Below, in pieces: positions 26,742-39,600 of a stretch of 64,000 bases of DNA. The translations under genes were made by a program, and so were the position numbers. The notes under the pieces are model-generated. The model saw only the letters and a program-made list of their open reading frames with translations, made no database searches and had not been told where the DNA came from. Every line of letters begins with the position of its first letter. Position 1 is the stretch's first letter. This stretch comes from Leifsonia aquatica (GTDB taxonomy: Bacteria > Actinomycetota > Actinomycetes > Actinomycetales > Microbacteriaceae). The stretch spans positions 186,001 to 250,000 of the forward strand of contig NZ_JACHVP010000004.1 in NCBI RefSeq assembly GCF_014190775.1. The letters are read 5' to 3'.

Positions 26742-27740
26742 ATGACCCGCATCGCCATCAACGGCTTCGGCCGCATCGGCCGCAACACCCTCCGCGCCCT
26801 CCTCGAGCGCGACACCGACCTCGAGGTCGTCGCCGTCAACGATCTGACCGCGCCCGACGCCCTCGCCCAGCTGCTCCGCTTCGACAGCTCCCTCGGCCGC
26901 CTCGGCCGCACGGTCGAGGTCGACGGCAGCACCCTCGTCGTCGACGGGCAGCGCATCGAGGTGCTCGCCGAGCGCGACCCCGAGAACCTGCCGTGGGCCG
27001 ACCTCGGCGTCGAGATCGTGCTGGAGGCCACCGGCCGCTTCACCTCCGCCGACGCGGCCCGCGCGCACCTCCGCGCCGGCGCGAAGCGCGTGCTCGTGAG
27101 CGCCCCCTCCGACGGCGCCGACGTGACGCTCGCCTACGGCGTGAACACCGACGAGTACGACCCGGCGTCGCACACCATCGTCTCCAACGCCTCCTGCACC
27201 ACGAACGCCCTCGCGCCGCTCGCCAAGGTGCTCGACGACCTCGCCGGCATCGAGCACGGCTTCATGACCACCGTGCACGCCTACACGCAGGAGCAGAACC
27301 TGCAGGACGGCCCGCACCGCGACCCGCGCCGTGCCCGTGCCGCCGGCGTGAACATCGTGCCGACCACGACCGGCGCCGCCAAGGCGATCGGCCTCGTGCT
27401 CCCCGGCCTCGACGGCAAGCTGTCGGGCGACTCCATCCGCGTGCCCGTGCCGGTCGGCTCCATCGTCGAGCTCAACACGACCGTCGCGCGCGAGGTCACC
27501 CGCGACGAGGTGCTCGCCGCCTACCGCGCCGCTGCCGAGGGGCCGCTCGCCGGCATCCTCGAGTACTCGGAGGACCCGCTGGTGTCGAGCGACATCACCG
27601 GCCAGCCGGCGTCGTCGATCTTCGACTCGGCGCTCACCCGCGTCGACGGAAAGCACGTGAAGGTCGTCGCCTGGTACGACAACGAGTGGGGCTTCTCCAA
27701 CCGCGTGGTGGACACCCTCACCCTGCTCGCCCGGTCCTGA
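26742..27740 (+). CDS. gap: glyceraldehyde-3-phosphate dehydrogenase, type I
   Basis: Oxidises glyceraldehyde 3-phosphate with NAD+ and phosphate in glycolysis. The protein (332 aa) starts TRIAINGFGRIGRNTLRAL, has the catalytic Cys152 in NASCTTN and the partner His in MTTVHAYTQEQN. It ends with WYDNEWGFSNRVVDT. The spacing and length are standard. The ATG at 26742 follows AAAGGAAC. It is not clustered with pgk or tpi, so a second gap gene may exist elsewhere in the genome. A strong hairpin follows. Confidence 0.96.
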   Translation: MTRIAINGFGRIGRNTLRALLERDTDLEVVAVNDLTAPDALAQLLRFDSSLGRLGRTVEVDGSTLVVDGQRIEVLAERDPENLPWADLGVEIVLEATGRFTSADAARAHLRAGAKRVLVSAPSDGADVTLAYGVNTDEYDPASHTIVSNASCTTNALAPLAKVLDDLAGIEHGFMTTVHAYTQEQNLQDGPHRDPRRARAAGVNIVPTTTGAAKAIGLVLPGLDGKLSGDSIRVPVPVGSIVELNTTVAREVTRDEVLAAYRAAAEGPLAGILEYSEDPLVSSDITGQPASSIFDSALTRVDGKHVKVVAWYDNEWGFSNRVVDTLTLLARS

Positions 27741-27750
27741 GCCCGGGTTC

Positions 27751-27788
27751 GCCCGCGAGAGGAGAGCGGCACCTCCCCTCTCGCGGGC
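27751..27788. terminator. hairpin terminator after gap
   Basis: GCCCGCGAGAGGAG and CTCCCCTCTCGCGGGC pair nearly perfectly, starting 10 bases after the gap stop. The right arm ends nine bases before the TAGCGT box of the next gene. Confidence 0.7.
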
Positions 27789-27809
27789 GTGTCTGTTAGC
27801 GTCGAGCGC

Positions 27810-28715
27810 GTGAATCAGAGCTCGACCCCTGTTGCGGACATCTCCGCCGACGCCGACCTGGTCGGCCGGATGATCGCCGAGCAGCACCCGGATCTCGCCG
27901 GGCCGCTCCGGCTCGTCTCCGACGGCTGGGACAACCGCATCTTCCGCCTCGGCGACGACTTCGCGGTCCGCGTGCCGCGCCGGGAGGTGGCGGCGCACCT
28001 GATCGAGCACGAGCAGCAGGTGCTCGGCGCGATCGCCGAGCGGGTCGCGGTGCCCGTCCCCGCGCCCGTCCGCGTCGGAGTGCCGAGCGCGATCTTCCCG
28101 TGGCCCTGGAGCATCATCCGGTGGCTGGAGGGCATCGACGGCGCCTCGGTCGACGCACCCGCCCGGGCCGTGATCGCCGAGCCGCTCGCGGCCTTCGTGC
28201 GCGCTCTGCACATCCCCGCGCCCGCCGATGCCCCGGTCAACCCCGTGCGCGGCGTCCCGCTCGCCACGCGCGACGCGGCCGTCCGCGAGCGCATCGCCCT
28301 GCTCGCCGCCCGCCGCGACACGACCGCGCTCACCGCGGCGTGGGAGGACGCGCTGGCCGCACCCGTCTGGGACGGCCCGGCGCTCTGGCTGCACGGCGAC
28401 CTCCACCCCGGCAACCTCGTGCTCCACTCACCCGACGGCACGGCGGAGGGCGTGGACGGACTCGCCGCTGTCATCGACTTCGGCGACGTGACGGCCGGCG
28501 ATCCCGCGACCGACCTGGCGACGGCCTGGCTCACCTTCGACGGCCCGGCGCGGGAGGCGTTCCGCGCCGCGTTCGACGACTCCGTCGACGACGCGACCTG
28601 GCGGCGCGCCCGCGGTTGGGCGGTCACCATGGGCACGGCCCTCGCCGCCCACTCGGACGACAACCCCCGCATGGGCGGGATCGGCCGGCACGCGCTCGCG
28701 CAGCTGGCCGGCTGA
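27810..28715 (+). CDS. aminoglycoside phosphotransferase-fold kinase
   Basis: A 301-aa APH-family protein. The N-lobe has GWDNRIFRLGDDFAVRVPRRE (nucleotide-binding region). The catalytic loop is LHGDLHPGNLVLH near residue 195 and the metal-binding motif IDFGDVTAGDPATDL follows near 220. Most such chromosomal genes phosphorylate unknown metabolites rather than antibiotics. The start is GTG, seven bases after TAGCGT, so a leaderless transcript is likely. Confidence 0.87.
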   Translation: MNQSSTPVADISADADLVGRMIAEQHPDLAGPLRLVSDGWDNRIFRLGDDFAVRVPRREVAAHLIEHEQQVLGAIAERVAVPVPAPVRVGVPSAIFPWPWSIIRWLEGIDGASVDAPARAVIAEPLAAFVRALHIPAPADAPVNPVRGVPLATRDAAVRERIALLAARRDTTALTAAWEDALAAPVWDGPALWLHGDLHPGNLVLHSPDGTAEGVDGLAAVIDFGDVTAGDPATDLATAWLTFDGPAREAFRAAFDDSVDDATWRRARGWAVTMGTALAAHSDDNPRMGGIGRHALAQLAG

Positions 28716-28740
28716 GACCGCGTCCGGTTCCGCGCACGCA

Positions 28741-28776
28741 GAAGCCCCCGCCCGCTGTGCAGCGGACGGGGGCTTC
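28741..28776. terminator. bidirectional hairpin terminator
   Basis: GAAGCCCCCG and CGGGGGCTTC, with the inner stem CCGCTGTGCAGCGG, form a strong hairpin between the convergent kinase and helicase genes. Confidence 0.8.
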
Positions 28777-28793
28777 GTGGTGCGAGCGGTCGC

Positions 28794-30989
28794 TTACGCC
28801 TCGGCGGCGGCGAGCGCGCCAGCCTGCGCGAGGTCGGTGAGCAGCTGGTCGCCCGGGATCGCGGGGACGAAGTCCGCCTCGATCTCGGCGCGGTCGAGCA
28901 GCTCGTTCATGCGGCGCTGACGCTGGCGCGGGATGAGCGTGACGACCGTGCCCTGCTTGCCGGCGCGGCCGGTGCGGCCCGAGCGGTGCAGATAGGTCTT
29001 GTACTCGTCCGGGGCGTCGGCCTGGATGACCAGGTCGATGTCGTCGACGTGGATGCCGCGGGCGGCGACGTCGGTCGCGACCAGCACGTTCACGCGGCCG
29101 CTGGTGAGCTGCGCGAGGTTGCGGGTGCGGCGGGACTGGTTGAGGTCGCCGTGCAGGCTGACGGCGGGGATCCCGGCGTCGTCGAGCTGGTCGGCGAGCA
29201 TCTCGGCGAACGCGCGGGTGCGGGCGAAGATCAGCGTCTTGCCCTCGCGGTCGGCGAGCTGCTCGATGATGGCGGGCTTGTCGCGGTGCTCGATGACGAG
29301 CACGCGGTGGTCGATCGTCGAGGACGCCTGGTCCTCGCCGGCGACCTCGTGCACGGCGGGCTCGACGAGGAACTCGTCGACGAGCTGGGCGACGCCCTTG
29401 TCGAGGGTCGCCGAGAAGAGCAGCTTCTGGCCACCTTCCGACGTCTCGCGCAGGATGCGCTGCACCGGCTCCAGGAAGCCGAGGTCGCACATGTGGTCGG
29501 CCTCGTCGAGGACGGTGATGACGACCTCGCTGAGGTCGAGACGACCCTGCTCGAGGAGGTCCTCGATGCGGCCCGGGGTGCCGATCACGATGTCGACGCC
29601 GCGCTGCAGCGCGCCGACCTGACGGCCCTGGGGCACGCCGCCGTAGATCTGCGTGGTGAAGAGGCCGACGCTGCGGGCGATGGGCTGCACGGTGCGATCG
29701 ATCTGGAGGGCGAGCTCGCGGGTCGGGGCCAGGATCAGCGCGCGCGGGGCACGGCCGATCTGACGCTTGCCGCCGGCCTTGCCCGACTCGGCCCAGAGCG
29801 CCATGAGGCGCTCGACCATGGGGGCGCCGAACGCGATGGTCTTGCCGGAGCCGGTGCGGCCTCGGCCGAGCACGTCCTTGCCGGAGAGCACATCGGGCGC
29901 GGTCGCGGCCTGGATCGGGAACGGCTTGTCGGCGCCCAGCTCGGCGAGCGCACGCACGACGTTACCGCCGAAGCCCAGGTCGGCGAAGGTCACGCCGTCG
30001 ACGTCCGCGGCCTGGATGGCCTCGGCCTCGAGGCGCTCGAGCACGACGTCGTCCTGCGCGTTGAACGACGGCTTGTCGTCGCGCGACGGGTAGAAGGAGG
30101 AGTCGCGGCGCGGGCGGTCGTCGTGGTCGCGACGCGGGGCACGGTCGCCACGGTCGTCGAACGAACGACGGGGACGGTCGTCGCTGTCGCGACGGGGAGC
30201 GCGGTCGCCACGGTCCTCGATGGAGCGGCGGGGACGGTCGGAGAAGTCGCGGCGCGGGCGGTCGTCGTTGTCGCGACGCGGGGCACGGTCGCCACGGTCG
30301 TCGAACGAACGACGCGGACGGTCGTCGGCGTCACGGCGCGGACGCTCGGGACGGCTGCCACGGTCGTCGAAGGAGCGACGCGGACGGTCGTCGCTGTCAC
30401 GACGCGGGGCACGATCGCCACGGTCGTCGAACGAACGACGGGGACGGTCATCGTCGCGACGCGGGGCGCGGTCGCCACGGTCGTCGAACGAACGGCGCGG
30501 GCGATCGTCGTTGTCACGACGCGGAGCGCGGTCGTCGAAGGAGCGACGCGGGCGGTCGTCGTAGTCACGACGCGGGGCACGATCGCCACGGTCGTCGAAC
30601 GAACGACGGGGACGGTCGTCGTCGCGACGCGGACGGTCGGCGCGGTCGTCGAACGAGCGGCGGGGGCGCTCGTCGGCGTCGCGACGGGGGCGCTCATCGC
30701 GACCGGCGCGGCCGCGGCTGTCCCACTCGCGCTCGGTGCGGCGCGCGTCCTTGCCGCGGGGCTCCCAGTTCGGGCGCTCGCTGCGGCCGCGGCCGGCGGC
30801 GTCGGAGCTGCCGCCACGGGTGCCGTAGACGGCACGGCCGCGCTCGGCGCTGCCGCCACGGGTGGCGCGGTCCTCGGCGGTCCAGCGGGCCTTCTTGCCG
30901 GCGGTCTGCTCCTCGGCGCGGTAGCCGCGGTGCTTGGGGCTCTTGCTGCCGACCTGCTTGGGTCGGTCGTTCTTCTTGTACGGGGGCAT
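28794..30989 (-). CDS. DEAD-box RNA helicase with long N-terminal Arg/Asp repeat region
   Basis: A 731-aa ATP-dependent RNA helicase. Residues 1-300 are a basic, disordered region with tandem [17 protein letters not shown] units. The helicase core follows (residues 330-700): [11 protein letters not shown] with a Q-motif region, [39 protein letters not shown], then the C-domain motifs [12 protein letters not shown] and [13 protein letters not shown]. In most bacterial relatives such Arg-rich tails are C-terminal, so an N-terminal location is unusual. It probably unwinds rRNA or mRNA structure, as in ribosome assembly. The ATG follows AGGAAG. A 260-bp leader region precedes it. Confidence 0.93.
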   Translation of the reverse strand: MPPYKKNDRPKQVGSKSPKHRGYRAEEQTAGKKARWTAEDRATRGGSAERGRAVYGTRGGSSDAAGRGRSERPNWEPRGKDARRTEREWDSRGRAGRDERPRRDADERPRRSFDDRADRPRRDDDRPRRSFDDRGDRAPRRDYDDRPRRSFDDRAPRRDNDDRPRRSFDDRGDRAPRRDDDRPRRSFDDRGDRAPRRDSDDRPRRSFDDRGSRPERPRRDADDRPRRSFDDRGDRAPRRDNDDRPRRDFSDRPRRSIEDRGDRAPRRDSDDRPRRSFDDRGDRAPRRDHDDRPRRDSSFYPSRDDKPSFNAQDDVVLERLEAEAIQAADVDGVTFADLGFGGNVVRALAELGADKPFPIQAATAPDVLSGKDVLGRGRTGSGKTIAFGAPMVERLMALWAESGKAGGKRQIGRAPRALILAPTRELALQIDRTVQPIARSVGLFTTQIYGGVPQGRQVGALQRGVDIVIGTPGRIEDLLEQGRLDLSEVVITVLDEADHMCDLGFLEPVQRILRETSEGGQKLLFSATLDKGVAQLVDEFLVEPAVHEVAGEDQASSTIDHRVLVIEHRDKPAIIEQLADREGKTLIFARTRAFAEMLADQLDDAGIPAVSLHGDLNQSRRTRNLAQLTSGRVNVLVATDVAARGIHVDDIDLVIQADAPDEYKTYLHRSGRTGRAGKQGTVVTLIPRQRQRRMNELLDRAEIEADFVPAIPGDQLLTDLAQAGALAAAEA
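30095..30690 (-). repeat. coding repeat array in the helicase N-terminus
   Basis: About nine imperfect units, each near 57 bp, encode RRSFDDR followed by [11 protein letters not shown]. Eight units keep RRSFDDR and one has RRSIEDR. Codons differ between copies (cgacgcgga, cgacgggga, cggcgcggg), so the repeat is conserved more as protein than as DNA. Confidence 0.9.
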
Positions 30990-31252
30990 GCGTGATTCTT
31001 CCTGGGTTATCTCAGGTGCGCGGCGGCACGCAGAAGCGCACCGGGGAATCCCCGTCGAACATCGTCCGGGGCCGTTCACATCGTGATTGTCCGCACCGCT
31101 GATCGGGTGCAGAACCGGCCCGCTTGACTTACAAACCCATCCGCGCGACATGCGCGGTGTCAAGAGCCGACCTCCCAACGATACAGGACGCAGGCTGTGA
31201 AGCGGCTGCCGATCCCGGAACCCGTTTGGAGGGCACGGGGTATACAGGAGGT

Positions 31253-32716
31253 ATGCCCTCCGCCTCCTCGCTCGACGCCGTCGTGATCGGCTCCGGCCCC
31301 AACGGGCTGTCGGCCGCCGTCACCCTCGCCCGCGCGGGCCTGTCGGTGCGGGTGTACGAGCGGAACGCCACCGCCGGCGGCGGGATGCGCACGGAGGAGA
31401 TCACGCTCCCCGGCTTCCGGCACGACATCTGCTCGGCGGTGCACCCGCTGGCGTTCGCGTCCGGCTTCTTCCGCCGGTTCGAGCTGGAGAAGCGGGTGCG
31501 GTTCGTCACCCCGACCGCGTCGTACGCCCATCCCCTGGACGGCGGCCGCGCCGCGGTGGCGTACCGCGACATCGAGCGCACGGCCGACGCACTCGGCCGC
31601 GACGGAGCGGCCTGGCGCGCACTCATCGGACCGCTGGCCCGGCACGCGGACGAGGTGGCGCAGTTCACCGGTTCGGCGATCGTCGGCCTCCCGCGCCATC
31701 CCCTCGTCGCCGCCCGGCTCGGGGCGACCGCGCTGCTCCAGGGCGGTCCCTGGTGGAACCTGCCCTTCCGCACCGAGGAGCCGGGGGCGCTGCTGACGGG
31801 CGCGTTCGCGCACACGACCCTCGCGCTCCCGAGCGTGGCAGGTGCCGCCGCGGGCCTGACGCTCGCCGCCTACGGCCACGCACGCGGCTGGCCCGTGCCC
31901 ATCGGCGGTTCGCAGAGCATCGCCGACGCCCTGGTCGCGGATCTGGAGGCGCACGGCGGCGAGCTCGTCACCGGCACCGAGGTCACGAGCCTGGCCGACC
32001 TCCCGGAGTCGCGCATCGTCGTCTTCGACACGCACGTGCGTGCGGCCGCCCGGCTCGGCGAAGACCGGCTCGCGCCCTCCTACCAGCGCAGCGTCTCCCG
32101 CTTCCGCAGCGGGAATGGCGTCTGCAAGGTCGATTTCGCGCTCTCGGGGCCGGTGCCGTGGGCGAACCCCGAGCTCAACGAGACCGCGACGGTGCACGTG
32201 GGTGGCACCCGCGCCGCCGTCGCCCGCTCCGAGCGCGAGGTGGCGCGCGGCGCGATCGGCGACGACCCGTACGTGCTCGTCTCGCAGCCGTCGCTCTTCG
32301 ACGACACCCGCGCCCCCGCGGGCAAGCATGTCCTCTGGGCGTACACGCACGTCCCGCACGGCTCCGCTGCTGACCGGACCGAGGCCGTCATCCGACAGCT
32401 CGAGCGCTTCGCGCCGGGCTTCCGCGACCTCATCCTGGCCAGCACCTCCCGGACCGCCGATCAGATGGAGTTGTACAACCCCAACTACCTCGGCGGCGAC
32501 ATCTCCACCGGGATGCCCGACCTGCGCCAGCTGATCGTCCGGCCCGTCCTCTCCCCCGACCCGTGGCGCATGCCCGGTCGCGGGCTCTATCTCGCGTCGG
32601 CGTCCGCCGCCCCCGGACCGGGTGTGCACGGACTCGGCGGGTACTACGCGGCGCGCAGTGCGCTGCGCCACGAATTCGGTGTGACCCACATGCCGTCTCT
32701 CGCCCCCGAGGAGTGA
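31253..32716 (+). CDS. FAD-dependent oxidoreductase, phytoene-desaturase-like
   Basis: A 487-aa flavoprotein. The N-terminal dinucleotide motif is [39 protein letters not shown] (residues 9-47), typical of carotenoid-desaturase-like amine oxidases. The C-terminal FAD motif is [25 protein letters not shown]. No crt genes are adjacent, so a carotenoid role is uncertain. AGGAGGT precedes the ATG. The SRPBCC gene follows after 4 bp, so they share an operon. Confidence 0.87.
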   Translation: MPSASSLDAVVIGSGPNGLSAAVTLARAGLSVRVYERNATAGGGMRTEEITLPGFRHDICSAVHPLAFASGFFRRFELEKRVRFVTPTASYAHPLDGGRAAVAYRDIERTADALGRDGAAWRALIGPLARHADEVAQFTGSAIVGLPRHPLVAARLGATALLQGGPWWNLPFRTEEPGALLTGAFAHTTLALPSVAGAAAGLTLAAYGHARGWPVPIGGSQSIADALVADLEAHGGELVTGTEVTSLADLPESRIVVFDTHVRAAARLGEDRLAPSYQRSVSRFRSGNGVCKVDFALSGPVPWANPELNETATVHVGGTRAAVARSEREVARGAIGDDPYVLVSQPSLFDDTRAPAGKHVLWAYTHVPHGSAADRTEAVIRQLERFAPGFRDLILASTSRTADQMELYNPNYLGGDISTGMPDLRQLIVRPVLSPDPWRMPGRGLYLASASAAPGPGVHGLGGYYAARSALRHEFGVTHMPSLAPEE

Positions 32717-32720
32717 CGAC

Positions 32721-33179
32721 ATGTCCGTGACCGTCCGACGATTCCGCTGCACGCCCGACCAGGTCTTCGCCGTGCTCGCCGACCCCTGGGTGTACCCGAG
32801 CTGGGTGGTCGGAGCGTCGCGCATGCGCGCGGCCGACGACACCTACCCGGCGGCCGGCTCCAAGCTGCACCACTCCATCGGGGTCTGGCCGTTCGTGCTG
32901 AACGACGAGACCCGCGTGGACGAGTGGGATCCGCCGCGCCGGATGGTCCTGCAGGCCAAGACGCGCCCGGTCGGCGAGGAGCGGGTCGTGATCGACGTGC
33001 GCCCGCACCGCGACGGCTGCCTCGTGCGCATGGAGGAGCATCCCGTCGCCGGCCCGGCCCGGCTGATCCCCGCGCCCCTCGCGGACGTCGCGCTGCACGT
33101 GCGCAACCGCGAGTCGCTGCGCCGGCTGGAGTGGGCGGCGCGGGGATGGCGGAGCGCGGGACCGGGCATACTGGCCTGA
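32721..33179 (+). CDS. SRPBCC/polyketide-cyclase-like protein
   Basis: A 152-aa START/SRPBCC-fold protein. It begins SVTVRRFRCTPDQVFAVLADPWVYPSWVVGASRMR, the usual first strand and helices of the family, and continues SKLHHSIGVWPFVLNDETRVDEWDPPRRMVLQ. Such proteins bind hydrophobic ligands. Coupling with the flavoprotein suggests a shared lipophilic substrate. The start lies four bases after the flavoprotein stop. Confidence 0.85.
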   Translation: MSVTVRRFRCTPDQVFAVLADPWVYPSWVVGASRMRAADDTYPAAGSKLHHSIGVWPFVLNDETRVDEWDPPRRMVLQAKTRPVGEERVVIDVRPHRDGCLVRMEEHPVAGPARLIPAPLADVALHVRNRESLRRLEWAARGWRSAGPGILA

Positions 33180-33206
33180 ACAGCGGTCGGGGGATCGGGG
33201 GATGGG

Positions 33207-34040
33207 ATGCGTCGGATCGTCGGCGCCGTGCTGCTGAGCACGGCACTCGTCACGGGACTGTCGGGATGCGTCGGGCCTCTCGGCTCGACGAACGGGGATG
33301 CCCGTGCCCACGACGCCGCACGGCACGAAGCCGACCGCGTCGCCGCCGCCATCGACGACGCACGTCCACGCAACGTCCTGGCCTCCGACTTCGCCTACAG
33401 CTACTCTGACGCGTCGGATTCCTGGAGCTCGTCTCGCGTGGGCGAGTTCACCTCCGACCTCACGAGCGAGGCGATCGCATGGGACGGCATGACCAGGGAT
33501 CCCGGCGGTGCGCGGTTCGTCCTCCGGATCTCGGCGCACGTGCCCGCGCACTCCTCCTCGAGCTTCGGCGGCGCGAGCTGGTCGGAGGGCGTGTGGTCGG
33601 GATGCTACGCGTTCCAGGTCTTCGCGTTCTTCGAGTGGCGGCCGACCGGGGTCGACGAGGTCGGCTGCCTCCCGTCACCGCCGTCGCCGCCTCCCTCCCC
33701 CGCCCCCGTCCCCGCGTTGCCCGACGACACCGAGACGCGCCTCACGGCGGTCCTCTCCGCGGCGACGCGGGCCGGCCTCGCGAACGACCTCGAGAAGGCG
33801 TTCCCCGACGGGTCCGTCCGGTCGGACGAGGTCACGGGTGCGCGGCTGACCCGCGACTCCGGAGCGGAAGGGGACGTACTCGGCGCCGCAGTCGGCATCG
33901 CGGGCACGAAGGACTGCCTCGTGGGCACGCGGGATGCTGACGGCACCGTCCACGTCCGGCATCCGCAGAACGTGACCCTGGAGCCCGGCGAGGCGGGTTG
34001 CACGCTGTCTAACGCGCTGCATCCCGTCACCACGCACTGA
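33207..34040 (+). CDS. lipoprotein of unknown function
   Basis: A 277-aa exported lipoprotein. The signal peptide is MRRIVGAVLLSTALVTGLSGC with Cys21 at the lipobox. The mature part has a Ser-rich region (SAHVPAHSSSSFGGASWSEGVWSGC), a Pro-rich linker ([16 protein letters not shown], near residues 157-172) and a C-terminal module with paired cysteines (TKDCLVG, AGCTLSN). No family was recognised. It lies 28 bp after the SRPBCC gene, on the same strand. Confidence 0.72.
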   Translation: MRRIVGAVLLSTALVTGLSGCVGPLGSTNGDARAHDAARHEADRVAAAIDDARPRNVLASDFAYSYSDASDSWSSSRVGEFTSDLTSEAIAWDGMTRDPGGARFVLRISAHVPAHSSSSFGGASWSEGVWSGCYAFQVFAFFEWRPTGVDEVGCLPSPPSPPPSPAPVPALPDDTETRLTAVLSAATRAGLANDLEKAFPDGSVRSDEVTGARLTRDSGAEGDVLGAAVGIAGTKDCLVGTRDADGTVHVRHPQNVTLEPGEAGCTLSNALHPVTTH

Positions 34041-34103
34041 GCGCCGCTGTGGGCGTCGGTCCCAGGCGCTAGCGTGGGTGGCGCCGGACCGAGGGAGAGA
34101 TCG

Positions 34104-36497
<2,394 letters not shown>

Positions 36498-36515
36498 GGG
36501 CGGCGGTCGCAACTA

Positions 36516-36567
36516 GTGGTCATGACATGCCGTCCGCGCACGTGCGCGCGCGGCATGTCGTGACCAC
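36516..36567. repeat. compound palindrome, 52 bp
   Basis: Outer arms GTGGTCATGACATGCCG and CGGCATGTCGTGACCAC differ by a single mismatch. The centre contains the perfect palindrome CGCGCACGTGCGCG. It lies between the UvrA-like stop and the terminator of the GH92 gene. No second copy was seen in the window. Confidence 0.7.
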
Positions 36568-36603
36568 CGGCTGCGTTTCGGGACAGTGAGCTGACGAACG
36601 CCG

Positions 36604-36635
36604 ACGGCCCGGACACCATCGGGTGTCCGGGCCGT
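36604..36635. terminator. bidirectional hairpin terminator
   Basis: ACGGCCCGGACACC and GGTGTCCGGGCCGT form a perfect 14-bp stem with a 4-base loop (ATCG) between the convergent UvrA-like and GH92 genes. Confidence 0.85.
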
Positions 36636-36651
36636 CGTGCGTGAGGCGCGG

Positions 36652-39600
36652 CTAGCGGGTCAGGTGCCGGCGCCGGCGGCGGACCGCGAGTGCCGTTCCG
36701 AGCGCGAGCGCGAGCAGGGCGCCCAGAGCCGCCAGGCTCAAGTCGGCCGCACCGGTGTCGGCGAGGTCGCCGCTGCCGGAGCCCGCGATCGAGCCGCTTC
36801 CGTTGCCGGCCGGGGTCGTGCCCGATCCGCCGCCCGTGCCGGGGGTGGTGCCCGGGTCCGTCCCACCGTTGCCGGGATCGGTGCCCCCGCCGGTGCCCGG
36901 GTCGACGACCCCGCCCGGCAGGTGCGCGTCTGCGGTGATCCAGAACGCCACCGTGTAGGTCCGGCTCGTGTTGCCGTCGGCCGAGGTGACCGTGACGGTG
37001 CGCGACCGGGCCGAGGCGTCGTCGACCGCCGCGAGCGAGCGGAAGCCGGCCGTGAGCGGCTCGGCCACCGCGACCGTCGCGCCGTCGGCCGAGGCCGTCG
37101 CCGTGACCGCCGGGAGGGCGCGACCTGCGGGCCAGTCCACCACGTACGTGCGGGTGGCCGGGTCGAAGCCGTCGAGCGCGGTTCCGGCGACGCTGATCGC
37201 CGAGGCGGTCGCGACGCTGCGCTGGGTGGCGTCGGCGTAGTTGGTCACCGTGACGGTGCCGTCGGCGTTGAGCTTCACCTGCGCGGTCAGCGCCTTGGCG
37301 AGGTTGAGGCGCTCCCAGCTGGCGTCGCCCTGGGCGGTCAGGTCGAGCGGGTCGCCCGAGTCGAGCGCCGTCTGCTCCAGGATCTGCGTGCGCTGCGCGT
37401 CCGTCAGGTCCGGGAAGGCGGTGGTGAGCAGGCTCGCCGCCTCCGCCGGCACGGTGACCTTCACGCCCGCCGCCGCGACCTTGGTGAAGCCGTAGTCGAG
37501 ACGCTGGGTGTAGAGATCGGTCGCCGCGGCGTCGTCGAGGCCGGCGTACGGCGTGCCCGAGCAGGCGGCGAGGGTGTCGCCGTACCCGTTCGCCTGGCAC
37601 TCCTGCACCAGCACCTGCTCCAGCTCGTCGTGCGCCTGGAGCATCAGGTCGGCGAAGGCCGGGTCGGCCCAGCGGTGCGCGACCGTCGCCTGCGCGTCCA
37701 TCCGGCCGCCCATGACGTCGAGCGGGTAGTGGAAGCCCAGGATGATGCGGTTGTTGCCGTACTCGGAGGCCCGGGCGAGCAGCTGGGGAGCGAGCTCCGG
37801 CAGCAGGGTCGCCATGGTCGTGCCGAACGTGTACCCGCCGAACGTGTGACCGCTCGGGTAGGAACCGCTCCCCGCCAGACCGTCGTAACCGCCGGTCTTG
37901 TTGTCGTAGATCAGGCCGCCCTGGCTGGCCAGGCCCATGCGCACGTACGGGCGCAGGTACTGGAAGTAGGGCTTCGCGGCATCGGCACCGCCGAGTCCCG
38001 AGGCCACCCGGTCGAGGATGGCCTGCGTCTTCGGCAGCTTGCCCGCGCCGATGGCCGCCGCGTAGAGCGTGCCGAGGCGCGATCCGAGGGCGTCGGTCAT
38101 CGTCGTCGCCGGCGAGTTGTCGGCGTCGCGCTGGGCGCGGTCGACCTGCGCGCTGGTGGCGGCGTGGTTGATCGCGATGACCTTCTTGTCGTTCTCCGCG
38201 GAGATCGTGCTCAGGTCGGCGACCTTCTCGTTGGCGCCGAGGGTGCCGGTGCCGAGGGCGGAGAAGCCGCGCAGGATGTACACGTTGTAGTCCACGCCGG
38301 TCGGGGTCGCCGGCCAGGAGTCGGACGGGTACGACGCGGTGATCGTGCCGCTCGGGAAGGGCGTGGACGCGAGGGCCGCGAACGTCTCCGCGACGGCCGG
38401 GGCCGCCTCCGGGGTCGCCGGTGCCGCGGTCGAGGGAGCGGAGGCTCCCGTCGCGTTCAGCGCGCTGACCTGCGCGGTGTAGGCCTGCCCCGCCTTCAGC
38501 CAGGTGAAGACGGCCGAGAGCTGGGTCGGGTCGCTGATCGTGATCGTGTGGCCGTCGTCGAGGGTGACGAGGTAGCCGGTGAGCGGCGATCCGCCGTCCT
38601 CCGCCGGGGCGGTCCAGCGCACGGCGACGCTCGATCCGCTGACGGTGGCGGTCACCGACATCGGCACGGCCGGAGCCACGAGGGGCTTGGCCGCGAGGCC
38701 GTCCTGCGCGGAGGAGAGCGCGGCGGCCGCGGCCTGGAGTGCCTCATCCGTCGCCCCGGAGTCCGCCAGAACGGCCTTGCCGGCGTCGAGAGCGGACTGG
38801 AAGGCCGCCCACGATTCGTCGGTGTACCGCTCGTTCGTCACGGCCGACGCCACGCTCACGAGGTGGGCGAGGGTGAGCCGCGAGACCGGGGTCAGCTGGC
38901 TGGCGGCCAGGCTCAGGCTGCGCGCCTGGGCGTCGACCGCACTCTGGGTGGCGGTGTCGGAGGCGAGCAGCTTCTTGGCCGCGGCGAGCTCGCGGAGGAA
39001 GACCGCGAAGTCGATCGAGCCGTAGACGCCGGTCTTGTCGGCCAGCGGCGCGGTCGTGTCGATCGCGTTGCGCAGCGCGGTCTTGTCGACGCCCGTGGTG
39101 AAGGTCAGCTTGTCGATGTTGGCGACGTACGGGTGGTTCGCATCCGCCGTCGTGTGCAGCACCAGGTAAACCCGGTGGCTGCCCGTGATCGACTTCGACA
39201 GGGCAAGCTGCGCGGTGCCGGACTTGACCCAGTCGGCGCCGGTGGAAGCGAGTGGGAGGGTCGCGTACGGCGTGCCGGGGGCAGCCGGATCGAAGGCGTC
39301 CAGGTAGAGGTCGATGCGCGAGTTCGTCCCGCAGCGGGCCGAGTTGTTCACGTAGTGCGTCGCGACCTGCGTGACCGCGGTGCCGCCGAAGTCGATGGTG
39401 CCGTAGTCGAGCCAGGCGCCGTCGTACGTGCCGCCCAGGTCGACGACGGTGCCGTCGCTCCACGTCGAGGTCTCGCTCTTCAGGGCGCCGCCGCTGTTGG
39501 TCTTCCACGCCTCGGCCTCGAGCACCGTCGTGGTGTTCTTGGTCGGCACGAAAGTGACGTTGTCGATGTTGGCGACGTACGGGTGGCTCGCATCCGGCGT

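Noticed and set aside
22613-27043. A minus-strand open frame of about 1,476 codons through several genes
   Set aside because: Only the part up to 23902 encodes a recognisable protein (Fsr-like MFS). The upstream part is antisense to the EamA, AraC and gap genes, apart from the frame change near the XRE gene.
27810-28715. An aminoglycoside-resistance gene
   Set aside because: The APH fold is shared by many metabolite kinases, and there is no mobile or resistance context.
28986-30995. A long plus-strand frame with regular Thr/Val repeats opposite the DEAD-box helicase
   Set aside because: The repeat is the antisense image of the Arg/Asp coding repeat. The helicase motifs are all on the minus strand.
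31129-31163. A promoter for the helicase using TTGACA at 31163-31158
   Set aside because: No acceptable -10 hexamer lies 16-19 bp downstream, so it was not annotated.
31241-31246. TATACA before the FAD oxidoreductase as a -10 box
   Set aside because: It directly abuts a strong ribosome-binding site AGGAGGT, so the start site would fall inside the translation signals.
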